A stretch of DNA of 35,281 nt from Rhodocyclus purpureus (GCF_016653115.1 NZ_NHRX01000045.1:1-35281), one strand, 5' to 3'. Shown: positions 7,924-16,206, counted from the stretch's first letter. The notes: a model not told the origin generated them from the sequence alone. Translations and numbers: made by a program.

Positions 7924-7973
7924 ATCAAGCTGAAACTGCGCAGGGATGAGGCAGCTGCCTCAAAGCAGCAGTC

Positions 7974-8790
7974 CGTCATCGCGTGCCCGCAGGGCGTGGC
8001 GATCCGGTACCTGGGACTGGTTCGGGTCGCCGGTGGATAGCCGGCAAGGACCCGGAGACAGAAGAACGAACTGGATTGCCACGGCGCTGCGCGCCTCGCA
8101 ATGACGGAATCGAGAGCTGCCCCCTGTTTCGTCATCGCGAGCCCGCAGGGCGTGGCGATCCGGTACCTGGGGCTGGTTCGGGTCGCCGGTGGATAGCAGG
8201 CAAGGACCCGGAGACAGAAGAACGAACTGGATTGCCACGGCGCTGCGCGCCTCGCAATGACGGCATTGAGAGCTGCCCCCTTGGTTCGTCATCGCGAGCC
8301 CTCAGGGCGTGGCGATCCGGTACCTGGGACTGGTTCGGGTCGCCGCTGGATAGCCGGCAAGAACCCGGAGACGGACGAACGAACTGGATTGCCACGGCGC
8401 TGCGCGCCTCGTAATGACGGAATTGAGAGCTGCCCCCTGGTTCGTCATCGCGAGCCCGCGGGCCGTGGCGATCCAGTACCTGGGACTGGTTCGGGTCGCC
8501 GGTGGATAGCCGGCAAGGACCCGGAGACAGAAGAACGAACTGGATTGCCACGGCGCTACGCGCCTCGCAATGACGGAATTGAGATCTGCCCCTGGTTCGT
8601 CATCGCGCGAGCCCGCAGGGCGTGGCGATCCGGTACCTGGGGCTCTTTGGGGTCGCCGGTGGATAGCCGGCAAGGACCCGGAGACAGAAGAACGAACTGG
8701 ATTGCCACGGCGCTGCGCGCCTCGCAATGACGGAATCGAGAGTTGCGCCCCTGGTTCGTCATCGCGTGCCCGCAGGGCGTGGCGATCCAG
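7974..8790. repeat. REP-type palindrome array 1 (five full units plus one partial)
   Basis: Units start at 7974, 8130, 8287, 8443, 8598 and 8757, a period of about 156 bases. Each has a left arm CGTCATCGCGAGCCCGCAGGGCG..., a spacer of about 75 bases with GGTTCGGGTCGCCGGTGGATAG, and a right arm GGATTGCCACGGCGCTGCGC...CAATGACG. Each arm folds into its own hairpin and the two arms are roughly inverted. The sixth unit is cut inside its left arm at the end of cobK. The array separates convergent cobJ and cobK. Long frames across it are products of the repeat, not genes. Confidence 0.9.
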
Positions 8791-9547
8791 TTTCCTCGAT
8801 CCACTTTACTGCTGTGGCCGCATCGGGGGCGGTCGGTGTGGCGGGGCGCTGCGGGCGGCGCCGCATCAGCACCGTGATTCCCAGCTCGCGCGCTGCCGCG
8901 AGCTTTGCATCGGTCGCCTTGCCGCCGCTGTTCTTGCACACGATCGTGTCGATCCGGTGTCGGCGCAGGAGCTCGCGTTCGTCGGCGAGCGAGAACGGGC
9001 CGCGCGCGAGCAGCAGCTCGGCATGCGCGAAGGGCGGCAGCGGGTCGGGCGGGTCGACGCTGCGGATCAGGAAATGCACCTCGTCGAGCTGCGCAAAGGG
9101 GGCCAGTTCCTGCCGACCGAGGGCGAGCAGCACGCGCTGCGGACCCGCCTTGCAACGCTCGGCCAGGGTGGCGACGGCAAGCTCCCAGTCATCGACCTCG
9201 ATCCAGCGGTCGTCCGGCCCCGCCACCCACGCCGGTCGTTCCAGCCTGAGCAGTGGAACGTCGACGGCGGTGCAGGCGGCGGAGGCATTCCAGCCCATCC
9301 GCGCGGCGAAGGGGTGCGTCGCGTCGACCACCGCCGCGATGCCCTCGGCTCGCAGGTAGGCGGCCAACCCTTCCGGCCCGCCGAAACCGCCGACGCGCCA
9401 TGCACCGGCTGGCTGCCGAGGTTGCGCCGTGCGTCCGGCGAGGGAAGTGATCACGCGCAGGCGGGCATCGTCATGCAGGCGTTCGGCGAGCTGGTAAGCC
9501 TCGGTGGTACCGCCGAGGATGAGGACGGGCAGGGGCGAAGTGGGCAT
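8759..9547 (-). CDS. cobK: Precorrin-6A reductase, CobK
   Basis: CobK reduces precorrin-6A to precorrin-6B with NADPH. The 262-residue protein begins with VLILGGTTEAYQLAERL and contains AVVDATHPFAARM, LLRLERPAW, LALGRQELAPF and IDTIVCKNSGGKATDAKLAAARELGITVLMRRRP, all typical of CobK/CbiJ. The normal family C terminus ends shortly after this last motif. Here the final residues (about GSPRPAGTR) and the stop codon are encoded by the first arm of a REP unit. A TACAAT hexamer lies five to ten bases before the ATG, suggesting a very short leader. Confidence 0.92.
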   Translation of the reverse strand: MPTSPLPVLILGGTTEAYQLAERLHDDARLRVITSLAGRTAQPRQPAGAWRVGGFGGPEGLAAYLRAEGIAAVVDATHPFAARMGWNASAACTAVDVPLLRLERPAWVAGPDDRWIEVDDWELAVATLAERCKAGPQRVLLALGRQELAPFAQLDEVHFLIRSVDPPDPLPPFAHAELLLARGPFSLADERELLRRHRIDTIVCKNSGGKATDAKLAAARELGITVLMRRRPQRPATPTAPDAATAVKWIEETGSPRPAGTR

Positions 9548-9589
9548 CCGCGTATTGTAAATGCTGCGCGGGCTGCCGCAGGCTGCGCT

Positions 9590-10045
9590 TCAGGCCTGCT
9601 GCGTCGGCGCCGCACCGCGACCGGCGATCTGCGCGTCCAGCTTGGCCAGTTCCTGGAGGTCCTGCCTGAGTTTCTTGAAGCCGTTGAGCGTCGCCTTGCT
9701 CTGGCCGGCGCTGGCCGCGGCAGCGAGTTTCACGAAATCCGTCAGCAGCGTCATCAAGCTCGCCACCCGCTCGAACTTCATCAGGGCGACCCCCGCCTCG
9801 ACGATGCTCTGCGTGAGCTCGGTCTGGGGGATCTTCAGGTCGTCGACGATGGCGAGCGTGGTTTCGATGTACAGGCGGTTGGCGTGCTGCCTGAGCAGGA
9901 CCACCTGGTCGAAGGCGGTCCGGGCGTCTTCCGGGGTGATCCTGCCCTGCTTGATCGCGGCCAGCACCCGCGACTGCGCCTGGTCGGCGATCGCGCTCAG
10001 GTGATCGGCGAGTTCTTCGACGTCCTTCTTGTTTTCGAGTGCCAT
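9590..10045 (-). CDS. Small alpha-helical protein downstream of caspase/lipoprotein genes
   Basis: Not assigned to a family. The 151 residues are almost entirely predicted helix with long amphipathic stretches (DVEELADHLSAIADQAQSRVLAAIKQG, AFDQVVLLRQHANRLYIETTLAIVDDL, ATLNGFKKLRQDLQELAKLDAQIAG). There are no cysteines, signal peptide or membrane segment, and the tail is disordered (GRGAAPTQQA). A strong GGAGGAAACC ribosome site precedes the ATG. It starts 19 bases after the lipoprotein gene on the same strand and most likely shares its transcript with that gene. Cytoplasmic partner or adaptor is a guess. Confidence 0.75.
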   Translation of the reverse strand: MALENKKDVEELADHLSAIADQAQSRVLAAIKQGRITPEDARTAFDQVVLLRQHANRLYIETTLAIVDDLKIPQTELTQSIVEAGVALMKFERVASLMTLLTDFVKLAAAASAGQSKATLNGFKKLRQDLQELAKLDAQIAGRGAAPTQQA

Positions 10046-10064
10046 GGTTTCCTCCGTCGCTCGC

Positions 10065-10898
10065 TCAGTGCAGTGCTCGAATCGTCTCGGTCAGCGTCCT
10101 GATGCGTTGGGTCAGGCGCGTCAGTTCATCCTTCAGCCGTGGCGTGCCGAGGGCATCGACATTCTCGTAGAGGTGCTCGTGCCCAGCGGCAACTTCCCTG
10201 ATCGCGGCTTCGGCGGCGTCGAACTTCGGGGCTCTGGCGGCGAACTCGGCGCGCTTCGCCAGGTAGTCCTTGCGCGCCAGCGCCATCAGCAGCCGGTCCT
10301 TGGGCTGTGCCTGCGCCAGCGCGAACTCGCTCTCGTAGAGGCCGAGGACGGTCTGGCGCTCGTTGTCGTGGGTCTTGCGGTAGGCGCGCAGCAGGCTGGA
10401 CATTCCGTCGAGGCTCTGTTGCAGGGGCGCGTTACCCTCACGGATCATGTCCTGCACGGCCTCGGCCTGCGCTTGAGCGCTCATCCATTTGCCGATGGTC
10501 TTGCCGATGCTGGCGACGGCACCCGCGTGGCCGGCGTCGAAGCCGAGCTCGGGATGGGCCTTGACCTCGCTCGTGAATGCGTCGAAGCGCGCGGAGAGGT
10601 CGAAGCTTTCGCTGCCGGCCAAGCGGGCCAGCGTCAGCATGTAGAGGCTGACCGTCTCATGGACCGCGAGCAGATCGGCGTAGGCAGCCGCACGTTGCTG
10701 GTCGTTCTGCTTCGCCAGCTCCAGGGCCGGGCCCGTGAGATAGGGTTCTTCCCGCGCGAAGGTCTCGCGGAAATTCGTGGTCAGCTCCGTGTAGGCGCCG
10801 AGCTTCGCCGACTCACCGGCGAATTGCCTGACCTCGTCGAGATTGGCACAGCCAGTCAGGGCGACGGCCAGGATGAAGGCGGCCAAGCTTTTTTTCAT
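10065..10898 (-). CDS. Helical lipoprotein next to a caspase-fold peptidase
   Basis: The N terminus MKKSLAAFILAVALTGCANLDEV is a lipoprotein signal peptide with lipobox LTGC, so the mature 260-odd residues are probably anchored to a membrane facing the periplasm. The body is nearly all helical with repeated heptad-like segments (RQFAGESAKLGAYTELTTNFRETFA, LLMALARKDYLAKRAEFAARAPKFDAAEAAIREVA, LKDELTRLTQRIRTLTETIRALH). No enzymatic motif is seen. The ATG at 10898 is chosen over upstream codons because it starts the signal peptide and has GGGAG before it. It lies between the caspase gene and a small helical protein gene, all on the minus strand. Confidence 0.8.
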   Translation of the reverse strand: MKKSLAAFILAVALTGCANLDEVRQFAGESAKLGAYTELTTNFRETFAREEPYLTGPALELAKQNDQQRAAAYADLLAVHETVSLYMLTLARLAGSESFDLSARFDAFTSEVKAHPELGFDAGHAGAVASIGKTIGKWMSAQAQAEAVQDMIREGNAPLQQSLDGMSSLLRAYRKTHDNERQTVLGLYESEFALAQAQPKDRLLMALARKDYLAKRAEFAARAPKFDAAEAAIREVAAGHEHLYENVDALGTPRLKDELTRLTQRIRTLTETIRALH

Positions 10899-10933
10899 CG
10901 TTATCTCCCTGGGAAACACTGATCTATTCGTTG

Positions 10934-11011
10934 CCGTTCGCTGCTGAGCCCGTCGAAGTACTGTCGAAGCCCTTGATTGCTTGCGCCCTTCGACAGGCTC
11001 AGGGCGAACGG
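10934..11011. repeat. Inverted repeat of a dispersed CCGTTCG...CGAACGG element
   Basis: CCGTTCGCTGCTGAGCCCG (from 10934) and the inverse ending GGCTCAGGGCGAACGG (to 11011) form two facing arms of about 24 bases, separated by 29. The right arm is the GTTCGCCCTGAGC-type palindrome dispersed in many proteobacterial genomes. It sits between the caspase and lipoprotein genes and could process or attenuate their transcript. Confidence 0.75.
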
Positions 11012-11039
11012 ATTTATTCGGCACTTCCCCAGGCGACGC

Positions 11040-11894
11040 TCAGGTGAATACCTTCTCGCCGAGGGAGGTACGGGTTCCTTCGAGTTGCGGCACCTGGCTG
11101 TAGCCGAGCTTCTTGATGTAGGCGCTGACCAGCGCGTCGAGTTGCGCACGGGTGGTCGTCGTGCCAGCTGCGCGCAGCGTCTTGCAGAAGGCGTAGGTGA
11201 AGATCCCGCGGATGACGCCGCTGATGGAGGCTTCGGCCGAAGTCTGGTTGTCACGGCAACCGGCCCACAGCACATGGTTGAGCACCGGTACGATGGCCAG
11301 CGCCCGTTCGCCGGCCGCCGGCTTGAGGAGTCCGCGCATCTTCAGTTCGGGCGTGCTGTCGATGAAGAAACCGTAATCGAGCGGCGGCTCGATATAGCGC
11401 GCCGTGAGCACCAGCTCCGCCGGTGCCGAGGCTTGCAGCAGCAGGTCACGGGTTCCCGTGCCCGAGTGACACGAGTCGAGGAAGACGTCGAGATTGACGC
11501 CGGCGGGCAGTGTCGAGAAGATCGCGCGCAGGTCGTCGTCCTTGATCATGCCGGCACTGGCGAAGTCGTGCGGGCAGATGGTTTCGTCCTTGTGGTCGAC
11601 ATCGTCTCCGCTCAGGTCGACGACCTGCGAGCCGTGTCCCGAGTAGTAGAAGACGAGGACGTCGCCCTTTTTGGCGCCGGTGACGAGCCACTTCAGTCCG
11701 TCGAGGATGTTTGCGCGCGTCGCGCGGGCATCGGTGAGGATGCGCATTGCCGCCGGAACTGCCGGGACGATGGCCAGCGCACTGAGGGTGCCTGCCATGT
11801 CGCGGACATCATTCACACAGCCTCTGAGGTCCGGTCCGCCGGCACCGACCGGTGCGTAGTCGTTGATGCCGACCAACAATGCCTTTCTCGCCAT
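11040..11894 (-). CDS. Caspase-family (C14) peptidase, metacaspase-like
   Basis: The 284-residue protein is a single caspase-fold domain. It has KALLVGINDYAP at the N terminus, LRGCVNDVRDM, then GDVLVFYYSGHGSQV with the catalytic His at residue 87 and LDVFLDSCHSGTGTRD with the catalytic Cys at residue 142. An acidic DLSGDDVDHKDETICPHDF segment lies between them, as in metacaspases that cut after Arg or Lys. There is no signal peptide or fused effector domain. A GGAGG ribosome site precedes the ATG. Substrate unknown; partners may be the lipoprotein and helical protein that follow. Such proteases act in bacterial defence or programmed death in some systems, but that is only an analogy here. 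Confidence 0.9.
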   Translation of the reverse strand: MARKALLVGINDYAPVGAGGPDLRGCVNDVRDMAGTLSALAIVPAVPAAMRILTDARATRANILDGLKWLVTGAKKGDVLVFYYSGHGSQVVDLSGDDVDHKDETICPHDFASAGMIKDDDLRAIFSTLPAGVNLDVFLDSCHSGTGTRDLLLQASAPAELVLTARYIEPPLDYGFFIDSTPELKMRGLLKPAAGERALAIVPVLNHVLWAGCRDNQTSAEASISGVIRGIFTYAFCKTLRAAGTTTTRAQLDALVSAYIKKLGYSQVPQLEGTRTSLGEKVFT

Positions 11895-12060
11895 GATGCC
11901 TCCTCCTGGGTCTCGTCACGAAGGCCGGGACGGCACGCTGTGCCGACTCCGGCAGGCTTGGAGTTGTCGTAGCTCCAATACAGGTGACTATAAGCGAGGC
12001 CCGCGATCAATGGCAAAAAAATATTCTATTGTCCTCGACCGGGGCGGCTGGCGGTTTCCG

Positions 12061-13182
12061 TCAGCGCCGCTCCATGGCCTGGCGCAGCAGCGCCGTGGCC
12101 CGGTAGAAGCCGTGCACGAACTTGCCGTAAGGCATCGATAGCGCCAGGCCGAGCACGCTGCCGAGGTGCAGCGCCAGCAGGAGTCCCATCGCCGGCGTCT
12201 CGCGCAGCGCCAGCAGGATCAGCCCGCTGCCGGCGACGGCGGCGAGCGTGCCGAGCAGCAGCCACTCGGCCGGCTGGTTTTCATCCGCGTTCGTCGCCGG
12301 GTCGGCGCGACGCTTGCTGCGCGCGAGTCCGGCGATGCCGGCCAGCATGGCGATGCCGCCGACGCTGCCGAGCACGACCGGGAAGCTGAACAACGGATAG
12401 GGCGCCGGCTGGCCGAGGAAGTGATGCTGGAACGCGGCGCTCACGGTCGACGCGAGGCAGAGCAGGAAGCCGTAGAAGAGCGCGTGGTGCGCGTGGCGGC
12501 GGGCGCGCGCGCTCCGCCCCTCGCGCTCGTTGCAGCCGCTGCCGCCGCCGTCGAGATTGCGCAAGGTGGCGACGTCGGCGAGCGCCTGCGGCAACGCGGC
12601 GGCGATCGATCTTTCGCCCGGCATCCGCTGTGTTCGCGACGCGCCAGCCTTGCTCGTTGCCACGCCTGCGCCGCCTGCCTGTCGCCAGAAGCTGGCCACC
12701 CCGGCGCCGATGAGGAGGGCCGCAGCACCGAAGGCGAAGATTGCCGGCCACGCCATCAGCGACCAGGGGATCACGGCGTAGAAGGCGCCGGGACCACGCT
12801 GTGTGGCGAAGAGGGTTTCACTCGGGATGGCAAGCAGTGCCAGCAGCGGCAAGCCGAACAGGCAGGCGAGGACGAGCGCCAGCAGGACCCCGGTCGATGG
12901 CGCGCCGGGCCAGGCATGGGCGCGATAGTCGGCGAAGCGCAGGCGGGCCAGCGTCGCCGGGACGTTGATCGCGAATTCGTGCGGCGGCGCGTACTGGCAG
13001 GCGAAATGGCAAGCACGGCAGTTGTGACAGAGGTGCGCGAGGTGCGCGAGGTCGCCGTCGGTGAGCGCCGGCCGCCGTTCGGCCGCAGCGAACACGTCGC
13101 AGTAGCCGGTGCAGTAGCCGCAGACGTTGCACAGCGCGAGCGTGCGCCGCGCTTCGGCGACGATCGGGATCGTCGGTTTCAT
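12061..13182 (-). CDS. TcuB/CobZ-C-like iron-sulfur membrane protein
   Basis: The 373-residue protein starts with two cysteine clusters, LCNVCGYCTGYCDVF (about residues 17-31) and LCHNCRACHFACQYAPPHEFAINVP. These resemble ferredoxin-type 4Fe-4S sites in TcuB/CitB. They are followed by about six hydrophobic segments (for example VLLALVLACLFGLPLLALLA and WLLLGTLAAVAGSGLILLAL) with histidines (HHALFYGF, HHFLGQ) fit for haem or quinone contact. TcuB re-oxidises the flavin of TcuA in tricarballylate use. The same two parts fused form CobZ, a precorrin-3B synthase. In this cob cluster the CobZ role is favoured. ATG overlaps the upstream stop (ATGA). Confidence 0.85.
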   Translation of the reverse strand: MKPTIPIVAEARRTLALCNVCGYCTGYCDVFAAAERRPALTDGDLAHLAHLCHNCRACHFACQYAPPHEFAINVPATLARLRFADYRAHAWPGAPSTGVLLALVLACLFGLPLLALLAIPSETLFATQRGPGAFYAVIPWSLMAWPAIFAFGAAALLIGAGVASFWRQAGGAGVATSKAGASRTQRMPGERSIAAALPQALADVATLRNLDGGGSGCNEREGRSARARRHAHHALFYGFLLCLASTVSAAFQHHFLGQPAPYPLFSFPVVLGSVGGIAMLAGIAGLARSKRRADPATNADENQPAEWLLLGTLAAVAGSGLILLALRETPAMGLLLALHLGSVLGLALSMPYGKFVHGFYRATALLRQAMERR

Positions 13183-14624
13183 CAATGAGTTTCCCGGGCC
13201 AGCGCCGCCGCGTTGCGTCCGGCGATGCGCCCGAAGACCGCGCTGATCGTCAGTGCCGCCCCCGACAGGTAGGCGCTGCCGAGAATAGCCGGCGCCATGA
13301 TCATTCCGGCGGCGAAGACGCGCGGGAAGGCAGGCGGGAGCGCGCCGCCGTCGGCGCGCAGCAGACGTGCCGATTGGTCCACGCCGACGCCGAAACAGGT
13401 GAAGCTGACCCCAGGCTGCATCGGGATCGCGGCGAACGGTGGGCGGCCGAGCGGGGCTGCGTGGCGGCTGCGCGGCGGCAGCAGGCCGGGGCAGCTCGCC
13501 GCCTTGATGTCGTCGCTGCCGTCGCACCGGCGTGCAGCGTTGTAGCCGTCGACCGTCGCCTGCATGGCGTCCGCATCGATGCCGATGCGGGCGGCGAGTG
13601 CGCCGATCGTCGGCGCGGTGAGCGGCGGGTAGAGTAGCGGCGGCAGGTTGTTCACGGCGTCGGCGTCGAGCAGCAGCCAGGCGCGCTGGCCGGGGTGGCG
13701 GGCGATGCGCTGGCCCCAGTGCGAGTAGCGGATCGGCCCCAGGTTCTCACCTTCGTCGTGGAAGCGGCGGCCGTCGCCATCGACGACGATGCCCCAGGGC
13801 ATGCCGTCAACGCGGCTGACGATGCCGGCGTCGTCCTGCGGCGCACGCGCATCGACGGCAACCAGATGGCAGTCGCCGGGGACGCCGACCGGCAGCGCGC
13901 CGGCCGCGAGCAGCGAGCGCAGCAACTCGCCGCGCAGGTAGGGGCTGCCACGGTTGGCGAAGCGGTCGGCGGCCTCGCCCCATCTTTCGCGCAGCCAGTC
14001 GCGGTTGGCGGGGTAGCCGCCGCTGGCGACGACGACGGCGCCGGCCGTGAAGCGTCGTTCTCCGGCCGGCGAACGGGCGGCGACGTCGATGCGCGTTCGC
14101 GCCGCGCCGTCGTCCGGCCGCAGCGAGGGAACCGTGCATTCGTAGTCGATTGCGACGCCGTTGGCGGCGGCAGCGGCGTAGAGGGAATTGACCATCGCCT
14201 TGCCGCCGCCGAGGAAGAAGGCGGTCTTGCGCGACCAGGGCAGGAGCCCGCCGGCAGTCGGCTGGAAGGCGACGCCGTGGCTGCCGAGCCAGCTGGCGAG
14301 TGCGGCCGATTCCGAGCACAGCAGTTCAGTCAGCGCCGCGTCGCTCGCAGCGCCTGCCGCTGCCCGCAACTCGGCGGCGAATTCCGCGGCACTGTAGCGG
14401 CCCGGTTGCCACGGCGTCTCGTCCTCGTGCGCGAGGCGCAGGTTGCGCGAATGCCGGCTGTTGCCGCCGCGCCAGGCGTAGGGCGCCGCTTCCAGGAGGC
14501 GCACCGCGGCGCCTGCTTGCGCGGCTTCGATCGCCGCGCACAGTCCGGCGATGCCGCCGCCGATGACGAGGACGTCGATCGGCTCGCTACTTGTCGTCGT
14601 TCCGCCCGCTGCTCCTTCCGTCAT
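13182..14624 (-). CDS. TcuA/CobZ-N-like FAD-dependent oxidoreductase
   Basis: A 480-residue flavoprotein of the fumarate reductase/succinate dehydrogenase type. It has the dinucleotide motif IDVLVIGGGIAGLCAAIEAAQAGAAVRLLE at about residues 17-46, WRGGNSRHSRNLR, VVVASGGYPANRDWLRERWG, and the FAD-closing AAGMIMAPAILGSAYLSGAALTISAVFGRIAGRNAA at the C terminus. It forms an overlapping operon with the Fe-S membrane protein downstream and a Cys-rich protein upstream. Known homologues are TcuA (tricarballylate dehydrogenase) and the N-terminal half of CobZ. Given the neighbours, oxygen-dependent conversion of precorrin-3A to 3B is the likely job. No separate CobG is present here. The exact substrate is inferred. 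Confidence 0.87.
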   Translation of the reverse strand: MTEGAAGGTTTSSEPIDVLVIGGGIAGLCAAIEAAQAGAAVRLLEAAPYAWRGGNSRHSRNLRLAHEDETPWQPGRYSAAEFAAELRAAAGAASDAALTELLCSESAALASWLGSHGVAFQPTAGGLLPWSRKTAFFLGGGKAMVNSLYAAAAANGVAIDYECTVPSLRPDDGAARTRIDVAARSPAGERRFTAGAVVVASGGYPANRDWLRERWGEAADRFANRGSPYLRGELLRSLLAAGALPVGVPGDCHLVAVDARAPQDDAGIVSRVDGMPWGIVVDGDGRRFHDEGENLGPIRYSHWGQRIARHPGQRAWLLLDADAVNNLPPLLYPPLTAPTIGALAARIGIDADAMQATVDGYNAARRCDGSDDIKAASCPGLLPPRSRHAAPLGRPPFAAIPMQPGVSFTCFGVGVDQSARLLRADGGALPPAFPRVFAAGMIMAPAILGSAYLSGAALTISAVFGRIAGRNAAALARETH

Positions 14625-14968
14625 TCGCCGGAGGGATCGGGCGCGGCCGATTCGGGGCGCCGCGCCGGCGGCCGGGTCTGCTCGTGGCCCGACCAGACCA
14701 CGGGGCGTTCGACCCATTTCTGGATGAAGTTCCACGACGGATGGTAGCCGTCGTGCGGCAGGGTGCAGTCGGTGCAGTCCTTGCGCACGACGCCGTTGCG
14801 GCTGGTGAATGTCTTGTACGGGCCCGGGCACTCGTAGGCGATCAGCGGGCAGTAGCAGAAGAGGCAGTTGAATTCGCGCTTGACGCCGGGGTGGCAGGGG
14901 TAGAACGGGCAGGCAGTGTTGGTGAATCCCTTGTAGCCCTCGTTCCGGGTCAGGTCTTTTGGTTCCAT
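14621..14968 (-). CDS. Cysteine-rich small domain protein
   Basis: The 115-residue protein contains NTACPFYPCHPG, NCLFCYCPLIAYECPGPYKTF and DCTDCTLPHDGYHP, the spacing of the cysteine-rich small domain (PF04071 type). It probably binds a metal or Fe-S cluster. The domain is known to occur beside cobalamin genes, although its role is unsettled. The start at 14968 is chosen for the GGAG upstream and because the longer frame to 15145 is low-complexity Arg/Ala. Its stop overlaps the TcuA-like start by four bases, so the three genes form one translationally coupled unit. Confidence 0.85.
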   Translation of the reverse strand: MEPKDLTRNEGYKGFTNTACPFYPCHPGVKREFNCLFCYCPLIAYECPGPYKTFTSRNGVVRKDCTDCTLPHDGYHPSWNFIQKWVERPVVWSGHEQTRPPARRPESAAPDPSGE

Positions 14969-15288
14969 GGAGTCTCCGCAGGGCGTTCGGGAAGTAGGGG
15001 GGCTGCCGAGGACGATACAAGGCCGGTGGCCCTCCCGGCCCGCCGCATTTAACCGTCTGCACTCCGCCCGGTCAAGCGGCCACGCGCGTGCTGCCGCTGC
15101 CGTCGGCTGTCTTCGCTTTCGTTGTGCCGGCGAAAACGTTATCATACAGGCTCATGTCATGCGGCGGGTCCGTGCGCGCCGAGGTGGGGAAGGCTGTCCC
15201 TTGCCGCGCCGGTCTTCATTTGGAGCATCCCCTGAGTCCTTCTGCAACACCATCGATCGCGTCATCCGGACGGCAGACGAGCGGATGG
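14969..15288. other. Divergent spacer between Cys-rich protein and BtuF-like gene
   Basis: Both flanking genes read away from this spacer. GTTATCATAC at about 15138 could contain a -10 element for the plus strand. I looked for the conserved B12 box and the core elements of a cobalamin riboswitch on both strands and did not find a convincing set. CCGGGAGGGCCACCGG-type dyads near 15020 could form a hairpin. Confidence 0.4.
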
Positions 15289-16206
15289 GTGTGGCGTGCG
15301 CTGACGGTGCTGCTCTGCGCCCTGCTGGGTGTCCTGTTGATGGCAGCGTGCAGTCGCCCGCTCACGCTCAAGGACGATCGTGGGGTGACGGTTTCCTTCG
15401 CCGAGCCGCCGCAACGAATCGTCAGTCTGGTGCCCGCGCTCAGCGAGTCGGTCTGTGCGCTCAGTGCCTGTTCGCGCATCGTCGCCAGCGACGTCTACTC
15501 CAACTACCCGGCGGAACTGGCGCGCGTGCCCAAGGTCGGCGTCATCACCGAACCCGACCTCGACGCGATCGTCGCGCTCAAGCCCGACGTCGTGCTGATG
15601 GGCTACGTGCCGCGCCTGGCCGAGCGCCTCGAAGCGCGCGGACTCAAGGTCCTGCTGCTTGAAATGCGCAACCTCGGCGATGTCGAGCGTCTGCTCGGTG
15701 TGCTCGGACGCATGCTGGCCTTGTCCGATCCTGACGCGGCCTGGCGCGAGCTCGACGCCAGGATCAGTCGCGCGGCGCAGGGCGTTCCGGCGCAGGCGCG
15801 CGGACTCAGCTTCTATTACGAGTTCGAAAGTTCGCTGTTTGCCGCCAGCGAGGCCTCCTTCATCGGCGAGATGCTGACGCGGCTCGGCGCGAACAACGTC
15901 GTCCCCGCGAGTCTCGGGCTGTTTCCCCGCCTGTCGCTAGACTATGTGCCGCGTGCCGATCCGCAGGTGATCATGGTCGCGCGTCGCTACGCGCCGACGG
16001 TCGCCAGCCGGGCCGGCTGGGAGCAGGTGCGTGCGGTGCGCGACCAGCGCGTCTGCTGGCTGGCCGACGACGAGGCCGACGTACTCTCGCGTCCGGGACC
16101 GCGCCTCGGCGAAGCCGCCGAGATCCTCGCCCAGTGCCTGCGCGCCGCGGTCAGCGGGCCGATTCCCTTGCCGCCGTCGACCCCGCTGCCTGCGACCTGG
16201 CCCTGA
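15289..16206 (+). CDS. BtuF-like cobalamin/corrinoid-binding lipoprotein
   Basis: A periplasmic substrate-binding protein of the helical-backbone metal-receptor class. The start region WRALTVLLCALLGVLLMAAC is a lipoprotein signal peptide ending in a lipobox Cys. Then come VTVSFAEPPQRIVSLVPALSESVCAL, VITEPDLDAIVALKPDVVLMGYV (the linker helix) and LFPRLSLDYVPRADPQVIMV. GTG at 15289 is chosen because it begins the signal peptide directly. An ATG at 15154 in the same frame would add a 45-residue unlikely leader. No permease or ATPase genes follow, so transporter partners would have to be elsewhere. It probably feeds corrinoid uptake, as the cob neighbours suggest. Iron chelate binding is an alternative. 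Confidence 0.8.
   Translation: MWRALTVLLCALLGVLLMAACSRPLTLKDDRGVTVSFAEPPQRIVSLVPALSESVCALSACSRIVASDVYSNYPAELARVPKVGVITEPDLDAIVALKPDVVLMGYVPRLAERLEARGLKVLLLEMRNLGDVERLLGVLGRMLALSDPDAAWRELDARISRAAQGVPAQARGLSFYYEFESSLFAASEASFIGEMLTRLGANNVVPASLGLFPRLSLDYVPRADPQVIMVARRYAPTVASRAGWEQVRAVRDQRVCWLADDEADVLSRPGPRLGEAAEILAQCLRAAVSGPIPLPPSTPLPATWP

Noticed and set aside
7983-8730. Several long open frames of 110-160 codons on both strands
   Set aside because: They translate the REP units (repeating RHCEARSAVAIQFV and GSPRPAGSRDDE) in every orientation; the period equals the DNA repeat and no start signal is present.
7974-8790. CRISPR array
   Set aside because: Repeats are 150 bases with internal palindromes, and spacers are nearly identical; no cas genes are present.
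14969-15288. Cobalamin riboswitch before the BtuF-like gene or the Cys-rich operon
   Set aside because: Context would favour one, but I could not find the B12 box and core helices on either strand. A covariance search with the cobalamin riboswitch model would settle it.
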